The notes: generated from the sequence alone by a model not told the origin. A DNA stretch of 60,713 nucleotides from Anaerolineales bacterium (GCA_020630805.1 JAHDIM010000003.1:1-60713); one strand, 5' to 3'; positions 9,779-19,587 are shown, counted from the first letter of the stretch. Made by a program: numbers and translations.

Positions 9779-10440
9779 CAGTCCTTGCGTTGCCAGTTTT
9801 CCCACACAAATTCATATTGCCACGTGAGAGTATGTGTTTGAGAGAGGCGATCTTGAATAGCGCGCATGCGGGCTAAAGCATTAGGCACAGTATCATGAAA
9901 CTGGACTTGGATATTGTTGAAGTTCCCAATAAGCCCAGCATCAAGCAAACGCTCTAAAAGTGCAAATTCACCGCCTTCAATATTGAGCTTAATTAGGTCC
10001 ACATTATCGATGGAATTGGACTCTAACCATGTCACAATATCAACAATCGAGACAGTTTCAACTTGGGCACCGGCACTAACCGTAGAGGATCGGTCGCCTA
10101 GTAATGCAATTTCAAGCGTTTCTGTTGTACCACCTAACCCAAAAGCATGGCTCAAGACTTTAGGCACAGCCACAAATCGGGCTTGGATCATTTCCGCATA
10201 GGCTTTGACTGGCTCAAAAACATACACCGTTGCCTGAAATCTCTCATAGACTTCAGCCGCCCAATCACCGTGAAACCCGCCAATATCTAGCACTACAGCA
10301 GACGGTGTTAAGGGGTAATCAAAGCGCAAGTTCACATTACCATTGTCAGCTCGCCAGCGTTTTACAGCTTTCATATACGGGGTTGGCGCTACAACCCAAC
10401 GAAAATAACGCCAAAGGCGTTGTAATAAAGTTTCTTGCAA
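9778..10440 (-). CDS. FkbM family methyltransferase
   Basis: SAM-dependent O-methyltransferase of 220 residues. Motif I is VVLDIGGFHGDWA, followed by VYVFEPVKAYAEM and the FkbM signature DLIKLNIEGGEFALLE, with LIGNFNNIQVQFHD near the C-terminus. The start is a TTG; no closer ATG would keep the N-terminal region intact. It is translationally coupled to the downstream epimerase. It probably methylates a sugar hydroxyl on the glycan or nucleotide sugar. Confidence 0.88.
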   Translation of the reverse strand: MQETLLQRLWRYFRWVVAPTPYMKAVKRWRADNGNVNLRFDYPLTPSAVVLDIGGFHGDWAAEVYERFQATVYVFEPVKAYAEMIQARFVAVPKVLSHAFGLGGTTETLEIALLGDRSSTVSAGAQVETVSIVDIVTWLESNSIDNVDLIKLNIEGGEFALLERLLDAGLIGNFNNIQVQFHDTVPNALARMRAIQDRLSQTHTLTWQYEFVWENWQRKD

Positions 10441-10453
10441 AATAAAGTTTCTC

Positions 10454-10477
10454 AGCTTGAAACCAAAACTTCAAGCT
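10454..10477 (-). repeat. Perfect 8-bp inverted repeat between two methyltransferase genes
   Basis: AGCTTGAA (10454-10461) and TTCAAGCT (10470-10477) flank an 8-base loop and overlap the stop codon of the upstream gene. No T-run follows directly, so it is more likely a message-stabilising or intercistronic hairpin than a strong terminator. Confidence 0.45.
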
Positions 10478-11379
10478 TAATAATACCTACCTAAGAATGG
10501 TAATTTTTCTTTTAATTTACGCGCTAATTTCTGGGGATTATGAAACGCTAACACCAACGCATATTGCACTTTTTGGAAGAAGCTGTAATCGTCTACAAAT
10601 TGCCGTAAAGACTTAGGTAGCGGCTGTAAACGGGCTGGATTGAATTCCATATCATGCCACGGTAGCCGCTTGTTGCCAGTAAAGAACAGCTCGCCATCAT
10701 ACCCAACATACACATAGGTAATAAACGATAAATCTTGGCGCAGCAGTCTTGGCTCGTTCGATTCAATCCCAAAGTAGTCGAAGTATTCGCGTTTTACAAA
10801 AAACGCGTTGAGTTGCATGGCGCAGACGAGTTCATACCCCTTGCTTTTGCCGAGTTTCACCAAAGATAGCAAGCTCGTGCCCTGATGCACATTAGGGTCA
10901 GCGGCCTGAACAAACTCGCACTCATTGGGGATCGTGGGATTGTATTCAATCACCAGGGCCTTAGGCTGATATTCACGCATCGCGGCCCAAACATGATAGT
11001 CATTTCCATCAATGTCGATTGATAAGAAATCAAAATCTTTGGGGATTTCCGTTTTAGCAAGGAACGTGTCTAAATTGTCTTTTTGATCAAACCCGACAAA
11101 TCCATGCATCGGATGTACATCAGCATTGGCGTTGTAATTACGTTCAAGATCTTTGAATTTCTCAATATCGGCTTCAATCAATACCGCAGAATATTGCTGG
11201 TTTTCAATTAAATTGCGCGTGTTTGTAAGGTGCAGGCCATCCCATGCACCAAACTCAACGCACCATTTATCAGATGTTGGCAACGTTTCAAGAATCTTTT
11301 CAATCACTCCGTCTTCACCAGACTGTGAATAAACAGATTTTTGATGATCTAAAAGCCAAGTTGGGGAATTATTACTCAT
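10477..11379 (-). CDS. FkbM-like methyltransferase-fold protein
   Basis: A 300-residue protein starting with QKSVYSQSGEDGVIEKIL, then WCVEFGAWDGLHLTNT (a motif I-like glycine loop), AVLIEADIEKF and DFDFLSIDIDGNDYHVW, which parallels the D-I-x-G element of FkbM enzymes. This YSQ-GEDG subgroup is common in glycan loci and usually has no assigned substrate. The C-terminal 90 residues are basic. Methyl transfer is inferred from the fold-like motifs only. Confidence 0.72.
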   Translation of the reverse strand: MSNNSPTWLLDHQKSVYSQSGEDGVIEKILETLPTSDKWCVEFGAWDGLHLTNTRNLIENQQYSAVLIEADIEKFKDLERNYNANADVHPMHGFVGFDQKDNLDTFLAKTEIPKDFDFLSIDIDGNDYHVWAAMREYQPKALVIEYNPTIPNECEFVQAADPNVHQGTSLLSLVKLGKSKGYELVCAMQLNAFFVKREYFDYFGIESNEPRLLRQDLSFITYVYVGYDGELFFTGNKRLPWHDMEFNPARLQPLPKSLRQFVDDYSFFQKVQYALVLAFHNPQKLARKLKEKLPFLGRYY

Positions 11380-11402
11380 TCAGTTATTTACCACGCAAAA
11401 CT

Positions 11403-12698
11403 TCAACTTGTCACGGCCTTGATAAGTGAGATAGTTCGGTTTTCAAACGATGCGCCAAACGTGCGTAGCAAGGTTTTGCTATACACTTCGCCCCATAGGC
11501 GGATTGGCGTTGTTTTTACAATGCGCAACTCTTGCGAAAGCTTTTTGGACATTAATCCGTATAAATATTCGCTCGCTTTATAAACGCTACCTAATGTAAT
11601 CAAGTATTGCTGGTTATAAGCGCTCTTTACTAACGTTTCGGTTGTTTCTTGTGTGTCAACCGTATTACTTCTGATCGTATCATTTACAGTGGCAGCATAC
11701 GTTGGAAATTGCGTTGCCCACGTACGCCACGCGGCCAACGCTGTTTGTAGATCAGCCTCTACCGTAACCACTTGGAACAATTCGCTAATTGCACGTGTGA
11801 TGAACGGCGTATAGTCTAGCTTAAAATCTAGCTGTGATGCAGTTGCCCGGGCGCTCTGATGCAAATAGGCATCAATCACAGCAATATATACGCCATACTG
11901 CGCTTTTACTTGCGGCAAGTCAGCATGCGTGACGTAGCCGGATTGCGCGTTAAGGTCGATAAACGATTTCTGCACCCGAGTGCCTTCTTTGATAGCGCTG
12001 TTAGCACCGTTACTCTTTGGCGAAATTCCCCAAATCCCTAACGTGCTGTTGACGCGCACATACGTGTCAATATGGTTAAGAATAGCAAACCCGCCACAAA
12101 TATCTGGCGATTGGCATAAGAACACACGCTGCCCATCAGCGCGGATGGCATCTAGCACAGCCCGATGCACAAACGAGTTGTAGAGCATGGGCAAGATCGT
12201 AAAATACTTATAGAAATGGGTAACGCTGCGCGCAACAAACCGTGAACGCAAGACTGAATAGTCAATTTTGTCGTCTAGCGGATTGTATTTCAGGCTCTCT
12301 TGGATAGTGTTGTTTTCAAACCCAGGCCACATATAGAATGCCTTTTCCATTGAAACAACTTGCGTGCCGGTCTCTTCAATAAGCGCATCTACAACCTGCA
12401 AGCAGTGCGGTAACAATGCATCATCATCACCCAACACGTTGATGTAGGTACCCGTTGCATAACCAATTGCAGTTTCCCAACTGCCAGACATCGCCAAATC
12501 CACATCCGACCGAAAGTATTTCAAGCGTGAATCTTCAAAAGACGCAACCAACCCAGCAACATCGGTCGTGCTGTTGTTGTCAAACACAACAACCTCATAG
12601 TCTGTAATGCCCCTTAACGCCAAACAGCAAGCAATAGATGCCTCTAGCGTGTCTAGCCGATTGCGGGTCGGGATAACGATACTGTACTTAGGATTCAC
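11403..12698 (-). CDS. Glycosyltransferase family 2
   Basis: Begins YSIVIPTRNRLDTLEASI and has VVVFDNNSTTD and NVLGDDDALLPHC, the GT-A nucleotide and DxD motifs. The 431-residue length is long for GT2; the extra C-terminal 180 residues carry no motif I recognise. The start is a GTG with AAGGTT a few bases upstream as a ribosome site. The donor sugar is unknown. Confidence 0.88.
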   Translation of the reverse strand: MNPKYSIVIPTRNRLDTLEASIACCLALRGITDYEVVVFDNNSTTDVAGLVASFEDSRLKYFRSDVDLAMSGSWETAIGYATGTYINVLGDDDALLPHCLQVVDALIEETGTQVVSMEKAFYMWPGFENNTIQESLKYNPLDDKIDYSVLRSRFVARSVTHFYKYFTILPMLYNSFVHRAVLDAIRADGQRVFLCQSPDICGGFAILNHIDTYVRVNSTLGIWGISPKSNGANSAIKEGTRVQKSFIDLNAQSGYVTHADLPQVKAQYGVYIAVIDAYLHQSARATASQLDFKLDYTPFITRAISELFQVVTVEADLQTALAAWRTWATQFPTYAATVNDTIRSNTVDTQETTETLVKSAYNQQYLITLGSVYKASEYLYGLMSKKLSQELRIVKTTPIRLWGEVYSKTLLRTFGASFENRTISLIKAVTS

Positions 12699-12711
12699 AG
12701 AACCTTGTCAA

Positions 12712-13812
12712 TTAGTTTGTGCCACAAAATTCGCCGTCAATTGTGGCAAACGTTGTCTGATACGGAAAACTACTCATAATTTCCGTTAGGTAATTTTTGT
12801 TTGAGACCAGCACCAAGTCTGGTTTATAGTCAATTGCTGCTGCCGCTGAGATAATTTCTTGCCCAGTGCCAGGAATAAACTTGCCTTGCTTAGACTGATC
12901 AATATCCACACCGTAGCGAATTTTGTTGGCATCCCAGCCTAAATGGGTCAGCGCAGTAATCGCGCGGCCAGAAATCCCCCAAATCACCGGGCGCTCATAA
13001 GATGCAGCCAATGTATTCAGAAAATCAATTTTCCTAGTGACATTAGAATTTGGAGCCTTAAGCTGCGCGAACACACCCAAATAATTACGGTCAAATAATT
13101 CCACCGCTTGGCGCACTTTTAGGCCATACTGCCGCAACAAGATAGAAACAGCCTGCAATGAAAAATAACGGGAACATTCATGCGACAGGCACGTAAAGTT
13201 ACCTGAACTGGTGATGTAATCCAAATTGAGCGTTTCAATATAAAGCCAGCCTGTCTCGTTAAGCGACTCGGCAATTGACTGCATCACTTGCTCAAATTCC
13301 ACAACCGACTCTAAAGCATGGCGCAGCACGATCAAATCGTATGTATCGCCCGGAATCGCCGCAAAATAGTCTTTGACGATTGCATTGTCTAGGCCATACT
13401 GATCTGCATATGCTGGATCGTAGCCAACAACAGCATCAAGACCAGCCCTTGCTTGCAGCGTTTTTAGAAAATAACCGTTGCCACAGGCAATTTCCAACAC
13501 GCGGCTTTGCGGGTGCAGTTGGCAAGTTTGTGTTAGCAAATCTGTTACCGCAGCAACATGGCGCTGGTACGTTCCAGATGCAGTCTGGTTGTTGTTATAG
13601 TCCGGATTGTATTCCAGATCATGCAGCGCAAATTCTGGGTTGTACAAAAACTCACACTCATTACAGATCCGAAACGCAACATCAACACTTGGGCTTGCCA
13701 GCGCTTGCGCATTGGTGGCATACAAGACATTTTGCAACTGTGGCAAACGATTGATTTGCACATATAGCTCAGTCTCGTGTTGGCAAAGCGGGCAAAGATG
13801 ACGAGCTGTCAT
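12712..13812 (-). CDS. Sugar C-methyltransferase (TylC3/NovU/TcaB9-type), copy 2
   Basis: Three-part architecture of sugar C-methyltransferases: an N-terminal zinc site (CPLC then CNEC), a central SAM domain (RVLEIACGNGYFLKTL) and a C-terminal substrate domain with VIWGISGRAITAL, YGVDIDQSKQGKFIPGTGQEI and VLVSNKNYLTEI. The family methylates a carbon next to a keto group on NDP-4-keto-6-deoxysugars. It is a clear paralogue of the gene at 15704-16789 along its whole length. ATG 13812 overlaps the upstream TGA (ATGA). Confidence 0.86.
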   Translation of the reverse strand: MTARHLCPLCQHETELYVQINRLPQLQNVLYATNAQALASPSVDVAFRICNECEFLYNPEFALHDLEYNPDYNNNQTASGTYQRHVAAVTDLLTQTCQLHPQSRVLEIACGNGYFLKTLQARAGLDAVVGYDPAYADQYGLDNAIVKDYFAAIPGDTYDLIVLRHALESVVEFEQVMQSIAESLNETGWLYIETLNLDYITSSGNFTCLSHECSRYFSLQAVSILLRQYGLKVRQAVELFDRNYLGVFAQLKAPNSNVTRKIDFLNTLAASYERPVIWGISGRAITALTHLGWDANKIRYGVDIDQSKQGKFIPGTGQEIISAAAAIDYKPDLVLVSNKNYLTEIMSSFPYQTTFATIDGEFCGTN

Positions 13813-14933
13813 ACGGCCTCCGCAAGTGCTTTCCACTCATCAAAATGATAGGCAATCCCTTCGCTAAGGTCTTGGGTTCGTAACATTTTCAATTGCTTAG
13901 GCAGCGTTCCGGCTAAGGCCTCAAACTCAGTGCCTGTCAGCCAGCCGCTAGTGTATACGTCTTCATACGCAGCAAGCAGCACCGGAGCCGCTTCCAAAAA
14001 GCCTGCTTCTACAAGCTTCTCTGTAATCTCTGCCGTAGATAAGTTAGCCGCAGCCCCTTGAGTGCTTAGCTGGCAACAGATCAAGAGCTCGCCATCTTTG
14101 CGTAATGAAGAATACGGCGTTACATCTGCAATGCGCGACAAAGCAAACCCTGTTTTATGGGTGTCAAACACTACAACATAGCCAAACTTTTTTTTCTTGG
14201 TTGCTTTCAAATGCAGGGTTACATGCACCCAGTCCAAGGTATCTTTACTAACCCGTAACGGCTGCGCATTGACAGTTACTGCTAAATCAGTATATTGCCC
14301 AATGACAACAAATTCTTTTGGCGCAACCACCCCATCCGCAAAACGGCACTGCACCTGATCTGATTCAGACACTGTGATCGATTTAATCGCCGTATCTAGA
14401 AACACATCCACGTTGCTAGCGCTCAGTTTGGCCCGTAGGCTGTTCATAAGGTCGCTGCAGCCGTTTTTTGGATACAAGACCTTTGCCTTACGAGAGACTT
14501 GAAACCGATTCGATAAAAACGCGGTAGGCGCGGATTCTGACCGTCGTAACAGCACGCGTTTAATCTTGCCTGCCAACCGAAAGGCCCAATTCGTAAATTG
14601 ATAGGACACAAATTGGTAACTAAGCGGCCGCCGCAACGTTGGTGCAGACGAGAAAAACAAATAGTGCGTTGGCAAGAAAGACAGTTCCAACCCCAGCCAA
14701 TCAGTTAGAAACTGGTACGACTCTTCAGAGTGATGAATGATGTGACAGCCAACTTCGACATTAGCAATGTCATCAAACGTCTTGGTACGCCACGGGCCAC
14801 CAAGTTCGCTCGCTTTTTCTACTAGCGCAACCCGATGCCCTTGTAATTCTTGATATAGCGCTTCAATAATCATCATTGGGCTAGACCCAACAACAACCAC
14901 GTCATAAGCAGTATTCAATAGCGCAACGCTCAT
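13809..14933 (-). CDS. FAD-dependent oxidoreductase, UDP-galactopyranose mutase-like
   Basis: Rossmann FAD site YDVVVVGSSPMMIIEALY, then VALVEKASELGGPWRTK and VGCHIIHHSEESY. The Gly-x-His-(I/L) element after the GG motif resembles GPHIFHT of UDP-galactopyranose mutases, but overall the protein is divergent (374 residues). It could isomerise or oxidise a sugar. It is coupled by an ATGA overlap to the C-methyltransferase downstream, an arrangement also seen at 48190/48193. No Glf-specific arginines could be placed with confidence. Confidence 0.75.
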   Translation of the reverse strand: MSVALLNTAYDVVVVGSSPMMIIEALYQELQGHRVALVEKASELGGPWRTKTFDDIANVEVGCHIIHHSEESYQFLTDWLGLELSFLPTHYLFFSSAPTLRRPLSYQFVSYQFTNWAFRLAGKIKRVLLRRSESAPTAFLSNRFQVSRKAKVLYPKNGCSDLMNSLRAKLSASNVDVFLDTAIKSITVSESDQVQCRFADGVVAPKEFVVIGQYTDLAVTVNAQPLRVSKDTLDWVHVTLHLKATKKKKFGYVVVFDTHKTGFALSRIADVTPYSSLRKDGELLICCQLSTQGAAANLSTAEITEKLVEAGFLEAAPVLLAAYEDVYTSGWLTGTEFEALAGTLPKQLKMLRTQDLSEGIAYHFDEWKALAEAV

Positions 14934-14967
14934 AGTTCAATAGTCAACAACACTAGAAAGTGCGTTG

Positions 14968-15711
14968 TTAGGTTTTTACACACCTCAAAAAGCCTTGCGG
15001 GGCGCTAGTCATCATGAGTTTATGATCGATTGAGGTATCAATTACAAAGCGATCTGTTTCCTGTAAAAATGCTTGCACTGCCGTGTGTGGGTTATTCCCT
15101 TTGCCCCACGGGCGATCCGGATACCCATTGCCTGGCAAGGTCTCAACAGACGTATCAAACACAACAAGATAGCTACCTTCGGTAACATATTTTGAATATA
15201 GGCGCAGTTCTTCTAGCACGTGATCATGCGTATGATTCGAATCTAACGACACAATGCAAACAGGGTCTGGGCGTTGCGCCACTAGCGCATCCACAGTTGC
15301 AATCGTGGTCGCATCAACAGAAGAGCCTTCCACAAGATCAATCCACTTGAAACACAAGTGCGATTCAAGCTCAGCGCGATTATGCTGCCGGATATCAATG
15401 TCAATGCCGATCACTTTTGCCGGCTTATCTAACAATGCTAGTAAAGACGCATACAAAATCAGTGAGCCGCCATGTGCAACGCCGGTTTCAATTACAAAGT
15501 CGGGTTGAATTTGCCAAATTAACTCTTGCATTGCCACCATATCGGTTGGGTACTGAATAATAGGGCGGCCAAGCCAGGAGAAGTTGTATTCATATCTTTG
15601 AACATCAGCTTCTTCCATCCATTGCTGGGTTAGGTCTTTTAGAACGTTGTTTGCGCCGTTCTGGGCGATACGTGCGGCGCGCTCTTGTTCAAATTTTTCA
15701 ATTTCATTCAT
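14968..15711 (-). CDS. CmcI/rhamnosyl O-methyltransferase family protein
   Basis: SAM-dependent O-methyltransferase of the cephalosporin hydroxylase CmcI family, which in glycan clusters methylates sugars. Seen: PIIQYPTDMVAMQELIWQ, FVIETGVAHGGSLILYA (motif I), VIGIDIDIRQHN and VSLDSNHTHDHVLEELRLY with the metal-binding Asp/His set. The ATG at 15711 is preferred; a GTG three codons earlier is possible. It overlaps the preceding C-methyltransferase by 8 bases. Confidence 0.84.
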   Translation of the reverse strand: MNEIEKFEQERAARIAQNGANNVLKDLTQQWMEEADVQRYEYNFSWLGRPIIQYPTDMVAMQELIWQIQPDFVIETGVAHGGSLILYASLLALLDKPAKVIGIDIDIRQHNRAELESHLCFKWIDLVEGSSVDATTIATVDALVAQRPDPVCIVSLDSNHTHDHVLEELRLYSKYVTEGSYLVVFDTSVETLPGNGYPDRPWGKGNNPHTAVQAFLQETDRFVIDTSIDHKLMMTSAPQGFLRCVKT

Positions 15712-16789
15712 AGTAGTCACCGTCTAAAGTTACGAATTTAACGGTGTAAGGGAATTGTTCTTGAATTTCCCGTAAATAATTTTTGTTGGCAACAATTACC
15801 AACTCTGGTTCAAAGGCAACGGCTGCCGCTGGCGAAATAATTTCTTGACCCGTCACTGGAATGTATAGCCCTTGCTTTTGTTGATCTAAATCCACCCCAT
15901 ACTGAATGGTATCTGCGCGCCAATTCATATGCGCGAGGGCTGTAATTGCGCGTCCGGCAATCCCCCAAATTACAATTTTTTGATGTGCTGCAACGCACGC
16001 CTGTACTTTGGCAATATTTTGAAACAACGGCGGTGCACTTACAACCTTTTGCGCAAGTACCCCAAAATAATTGTTGTTAAATAATGCAATATGCGTTTGC
16101 ACACGCAGCCCGTACTTACCAAGTAACACCCGTAACGCTTGAAGCGAAAAATAACGTGGGTACTCATAAGACAGCAGCGTAAAATCCCCTGCATCGAGGA
16201 TGTACGCTAGATTAGCCACCTCAATATATATCCAAGACTCAGCGGTCATAGATGCCGTTGCGGCCTGCAACACCACATCTAAGTCTAGCAGCGCCTCTAA
16301 CGCATGCCGGATGACGATCACATCAAACGTTGTGTCCGGTTGGCTTTGGAAGTACTCCTTCACCACAAACGCAGCAACATCGTTCTGGTCGGCGTAGGCT
16401 GGGTCGTAGCCAGCAATATGCGTCGATTGGGTTTGCTTGGCTAATTCCTTGAGGAAAAAGCCATTCCCGCACGCAATCTCTAATATTTTTGACGTTTCCG
16501 TCAACCCGCAACGCGCTATTAAGAACGCAACCACCTCACCGACTAAGTCAATGTAAGTTTGTGACGCGGTCTGATTATTGTTATATGCGTCTGTATAAGT
16601 GATTGTGGTGTGATCAAATGTTGGATTGAACACAAACTCACAACCAATACAAAATTCAAACTGCACATCTTGATGCGCAACTGCTAACGCGGCCGTGGGC
16701 GTTGGGTAGAGCACATTCTGCAAGCTCGGCAGCTGATGGATATGTGCAAACGGAACGCTAGCCTGCTGGCATAAAGGGCAAATTGCCAT
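15704..16789 (-). CDS. Sugar C-methyltransferase (TylC3/NovU/TcaB9-type), copy 1
   Basis: Same three-domain layout as the copy at 12712: CPLC...CIGC zinc site, SAM motif KILEIACGNGFFLKEL, and C-terminal VIWGIAGRAITAL, GVDLDQQKQGLYIPVTGQEI, VIVANKNYLREI. Both copies share HLPSLQNVLYPT/RLPQLQNVLYAT-like and DAYNNNQTAS/DYNNNQTAS stretches, so they arose by duplication. It sits directly after the CDP-sugar genes, which makes a CDP-4-keto-6-deoxyhexose the likely substrate. Confidence 0.86.
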   Translation of the reverse strand: MAICPLCQQASVPFAHIHQLPSLQNVLYPTPTAALAVAHQDVQFEFCIGCEFVFNPTFDHTTITYTDAYNNNQTASQTYIDLVGEVVAFLIARCGLTETSKILEIACGNGFFLKELAKQTQSTHIAGYDPAYADQNDVAAFVVKEYFQSQPDTTFDVIVIRHALEALLDLDVVLQAATASMTAESWIYIEVANLAYILDAGDFTLLSYEYPRYFSLQALRVLLGKYGLRVQTHIALFNNNYFGVLAQKVVSAPPLFQNIAKVQACVAAHQKIVIWGIAGRAITALAHMNWRADTIQYGVDLDQQKQGLYIPVTGQEIISPAAAVAFEPELVIVANKNYLREIQEQFPYTVKFVTLDGDYYE

Positions 16790-16812
16790 TTAGTGCGTCC
16801 TAATTACGTGCA

Positions 16813-17964
16813 TTAAGTTTGCGTTTCGGCATGAAACGCCGCAATTTGATCAACCACATACTGTACTTCCGCATCGGTAAGATCGGCATGCAATGGTAAT
16901 GTCAAAATTTCTGGCCAGACAGCTTCAGTTTGCGGCGTCTCATTGGCAAATCTCGCAAAGAGCGGGTGCATGTGCAACGGCATGTAATGAACACCGGTGG
17001 CAACGCCTTTGCTCTTCAAATATGCAACCATTGCGTCCCGGTCTGCAGTCCGGATGCCAAAGATCCAGTATGCGCTCTCGCCGCTCAGGTCATATGGAAA
17101 GATAGGCTCGACCGTAACTGCTAGCTTGCCGAGCAAGTCTAAGTACTGCCCGATCAGTTCTAAACGGCGGGCATTCATCTTTGGCAGCTTTTCTAGCTGT
17201 GCTAAGCCAATAGCCGCCATCAAGTCATTCATGTTGTACTTGTAGCCCAAGACCGCAATTTCGTAATACCAATGGCGGTCTAATACGCCAGCGTTATTGA
17301 CATAGTCCGCTTCGCGCTTCCATGTATCTTTATCGATACCAATCCAACGCATAGCGCGCAGCACCTCGTGATATTCAGGCATATTGAAGACCAGCATACC
17401 GCCATCACCGGTGGTCATGCATTTCTTTTCTTCAAAGCTGAAGCATCCAAAATGCCCCCAAGTGCCTAGTTTCTTACCTTGATAAGTGCCGCCAGCACAA
17501 TGCGCACAATCTTCAATGACCTTGAGATTATTTGCATTTGCAAACGCCATAATTTCATCCATTTTGGCTGCATGTCCGCCAAAGTGAACAACCACTAATG
17601 CACCGCAGTCGGGCGTATATTTACGCTTCAAATCCTCAACTGAAATTGAGAGCGTTTGCGGGTCAACATCAACAAAGACAATGTCTAGATCTTCATATAA
17701 GGCGGCAGTTGCGCTTGCAGCAAACGTCATAGATGGCACAAGCACCTTAGTGCCTTTCGGAAAATCCAACACCTTAACAGCCAAGTGCAAAGCCGCAGTG
17801 CCAGAGTTTACGCCAACCGCAAACCCACTGCCGATATAGTCTTTCCAAGCCGCTTCAAACTGTGTGACAAGTGGCCCTAATCCCATCCAAGCGCGTTCAA
17901 AAACGCCTTTGATGTTATCGAGTTCTTCTTGCCCAACGCTCGGTTTAAATAGTCTTACATTCAT
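16813..17964 (-). CDS. DegT/DnrJ/EryC1 sugar aminotransferase
   Basis: PLP enzyme with AVGVNSGTAALHLAV near residue 55, IEDCAHCAGG and SFEEKKCMTTGDGGML, where the second Lys sits at the Schiff-base position. The related RfbH 3-dehydratase has His there, so this is an aminotransferase rather than RfbH. It follows the RfbC-like gene by 6 bases and likely aminates a CDP- or dTDP-keto-6-deoxysugar (perosamine synthase style). 383 residues, full length. Confidence 0.88.
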   Translation of the reverse strand: MNVRLFKPSVGQEELDNIKGVFERAWMGLGPLVTQFEAAWKDYIGSGFAVGVNSGTAALHLAVKVLDFPKGTKVLVPSMTFAASATAALYEDLDIVFVDVDPQTLSISVEDLKRKYTPDCGALVVVHFGGHAAKMDEIMAFANANNLKVIEDCAHCAGGTYQGKKLGTWGHFGCFSFEEKKCMTTGDGGMLVFNMPEYHEVLRAMRWIGIDKDTWKREADYVNNAGVLDRHWYYEIAVLGYKYNMNDLMAAIGLAQLEKLPKMNARRLELIGQYLDLLGKLAVTVEPIFPYDLSGESAYWIFGIRTADRDAMVAYLKSKGVATGVHYMPLHMHPLFARFANETPQTEAVWPEILTLPLHADLTDAEVQYVVDQIAAFHAETQT

Positions 17965-17970
17965 CGCAGT

Positions 17971-18504
17971 CTATCCCTCCAGCAGCGGCCAAGCTGCATC
18001 TTTATCTGAAATTGTGAGCCCATCTGTCACGGGCCACTCAATCCCAACTTGTGGGTCATTCCAGCGCACGCCACGTTCAGCCGTTGGCGTGTAATATTCA
18101 GAAACCTGATAAAAGATCTCGCTATTAGGCGCAAGCGTTAAGTAGCCATGTGCAAAGCCATGTGGCACATACACCATCTGTCGGTTTTCGCTCGTTAGTT
18201 CAAACCCTTGCCAACCTAAATAAGTTGCCGACTCCGGACGCATATCAACGATGACATCATAAATAGCCCCGGCTGTACAGCGCACTAGCTTTGCTTCCGC
18301 ATGCGGCGCGAGTTGCATGTGCATCCCACGTAAGATGTTTGCCTCTGAATTCCACGCAACATTACACTGCACAAAATTCGAAATTAGCCTGGCGTCTGCA
18401 AATTCGTTATGACAAAACGCCCGCGCAAAAAAACCGCGCGCATCGCCAATACGATTTAGGCTAATCAGGTAAGCACCCGCTAGTTTCGTTTCTTCAAAAA
18501 TCAT
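17971..18504 (-). CDS. dTDP-4-dehydrorhamnose 3,5-epimerase-like protein (RfbC/cupin)
   Basis: A 177-residue cupin with the RfbC signature: GDARGFFARAFCHNEFAD, FVQCNVAWNSEANILRGMH (catalytic His region), VRCTAGAIYDVIVDMR and VYVPHGFAHGYLTL. In CDP-glucose clusters such proteins epimerise C3 and/or C5 of the CDP-4-keto-6-deoxyglucose. It lies 3 bases after the CDP-glucose dehydratase, which fits that use better than dTDP-rhamnose synthesis, for which RmlA/B/D are absent here. Confidence 0.9.
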   Translation of the reverse strand: MIFEETKLAGAYLISLNRIGDARGFFARAFCHNEFADARLISNFVQCNVAWNSEANILRGMHMQLAPHAEAKLVRCTAGAIYDVIVDMRPESATYLGWQGFELTSENRQMVYVPHGFAHGYLTLAPNSEIFYQVSEYYTPTAERGVRWNDPQVGIEWPVTDGLTISDKDAAWPLLEG

Positions 18505-18507
18505 GAT

Positions 18508-19587
18508 TTAGACCGCTTTTGCGGCATCCATATACATGTTAATTTGCTGCGTTGTAAGCGCGGCTAGGTCTTGCGATTGGGCGGCAGCCTTATACCAATC
18601 GGTAACCATTTCAAGCGTTTGCGGCAGGCTAAAAAGCGGCTGCCAGCCTAGCTTAGATTTTGCCTTGGCACTATCCAAACTCAATAAGTTTGCTTCATGT
18701 GGATGGAACGCAGCGTCTTGTTGCCACGGCAAGGCATTATCAAAATGCTGTAACGTTTGTTCCGCAATCCAAGAAACGGGCTTGATTGAGTCATACTCTG
18801 GTCCAAAATTCCACGCCCCAGTTAGCGCGGAGCCTTGTGTTGCCAACGCCTCGGCCAGCATTAAGTACCCACCAAGCGGCTCTAGAACGTGTTGCCACGG
18901 CCTTGTTGCTGCCGGATTACGGAGCACTAACGGCTGATTCTGCGCCACTGAAGCGATAATATCTGGCACGATGCGATGTAAAGACCAATCGCCACCGCCG
19001 ATTACATTGCCTGCCCGCGCCGTTGCGAGATGTTTCACAAACGCCTTTTCTTGTGAAAAGAAAGACCGCTGATAGGCGCTTACCACCAGTTCAGCGCACG
19101 CCTTGCTTGCGCTATAAGGGTCATGCCCACCGAGTGGATCATTTTCCCGATAGCTCCAAGCCCATTCTTGATTTTCGTAGCACTTATCACTTGTAATGAC
19201 AACAACCACAACCGGCCCTTGTAATTGGCGGCAGGCCTCTAATACATTCGTTGTGCCAAGCACATTGGTCTGGAATGTTTCTAGCGGTTCAGCATATCCG
19301 GTCTTAACAATCGGTTGGGCTGCTAAATGGAATACTACGCTTGGCCGTTGCTGTTGGATATAGTCTGCCACGCACTGCATGTCACGAATATCACCAATGT
19401 GCGAGTCCATACGTGCCGCTAGATTAGTGGCCGTATAAAAATTAGGCGTAGTATGCGGCGTCAATGCCAACCCACTGACCTTGGCACCAAGTAACGTGAG
19501 CCAATGGCTCAACCAACCGCCTTTGAAACCAGTATGCCCGGTGACTACGACATTCTGGTCTTGCCAGAATTGTTGATTTATTTCCAT
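18508..19587 (-). CDS. rfbG: CDP-glucose 4,6-dehydratase
   Basis: Extended SDR making CDP-4-keto-6-deoxyglucose. The N-terminus [20 protein letters not shown] is diagnostic of RfbG, with [20 protein letters not shown] and the catalytic YSASK in [15 protein letters not shown]. The next gene upstream is its partner cytidylyltransferase, overlapping by 10 bases. I use the ATG at 19587; a GTG at 19596 is possible. Confidence 0.95.
   Translation of the reverse strand: MEINQQFWQDQNVVVTGHTGFKGGWLSHWLTLLGAKVSGLALTPHTTPNFYTATNLAARMDSHIGDIRDMQCVADYIQQQRPSVVFHLAAQPIVKTGYAEPLETFQTNVLGTTNVLEACRQLQGPVVVVVITSDKCYENQEWAWSYRENDPLGGHDPYSASKACAELVVSAYQRSFFSQEKAFVKHLATARAGNVIGGGDWSLHRIVPDIIASVAQNQPLVLRNPAATRPWQHVLEPLGGYLMLAEALATQGSALTGAWNFGPEYDSIKPVSWIAEQTLQHFDNALPWQQDAAFHPHEANLLSLDSAKAKSKLGWQPLFSLPQTLEMVTDWYKAAAQSQDLAALTTQQINMYMDAAKAV

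Noticed and set aside
14968-15711. Antibiotic (cephalosporin) hydroxylase role
   Set aside because: The family name comes from one member; SAM and metal motifs and context point to sugar O-methylation.
16813-17964. RfbH (CDP-keto-sugar 3-dehydratase)
   Set aside because: RfbH has His at the Schiff-base position; here it is Lys, so an aminotransferase is called.
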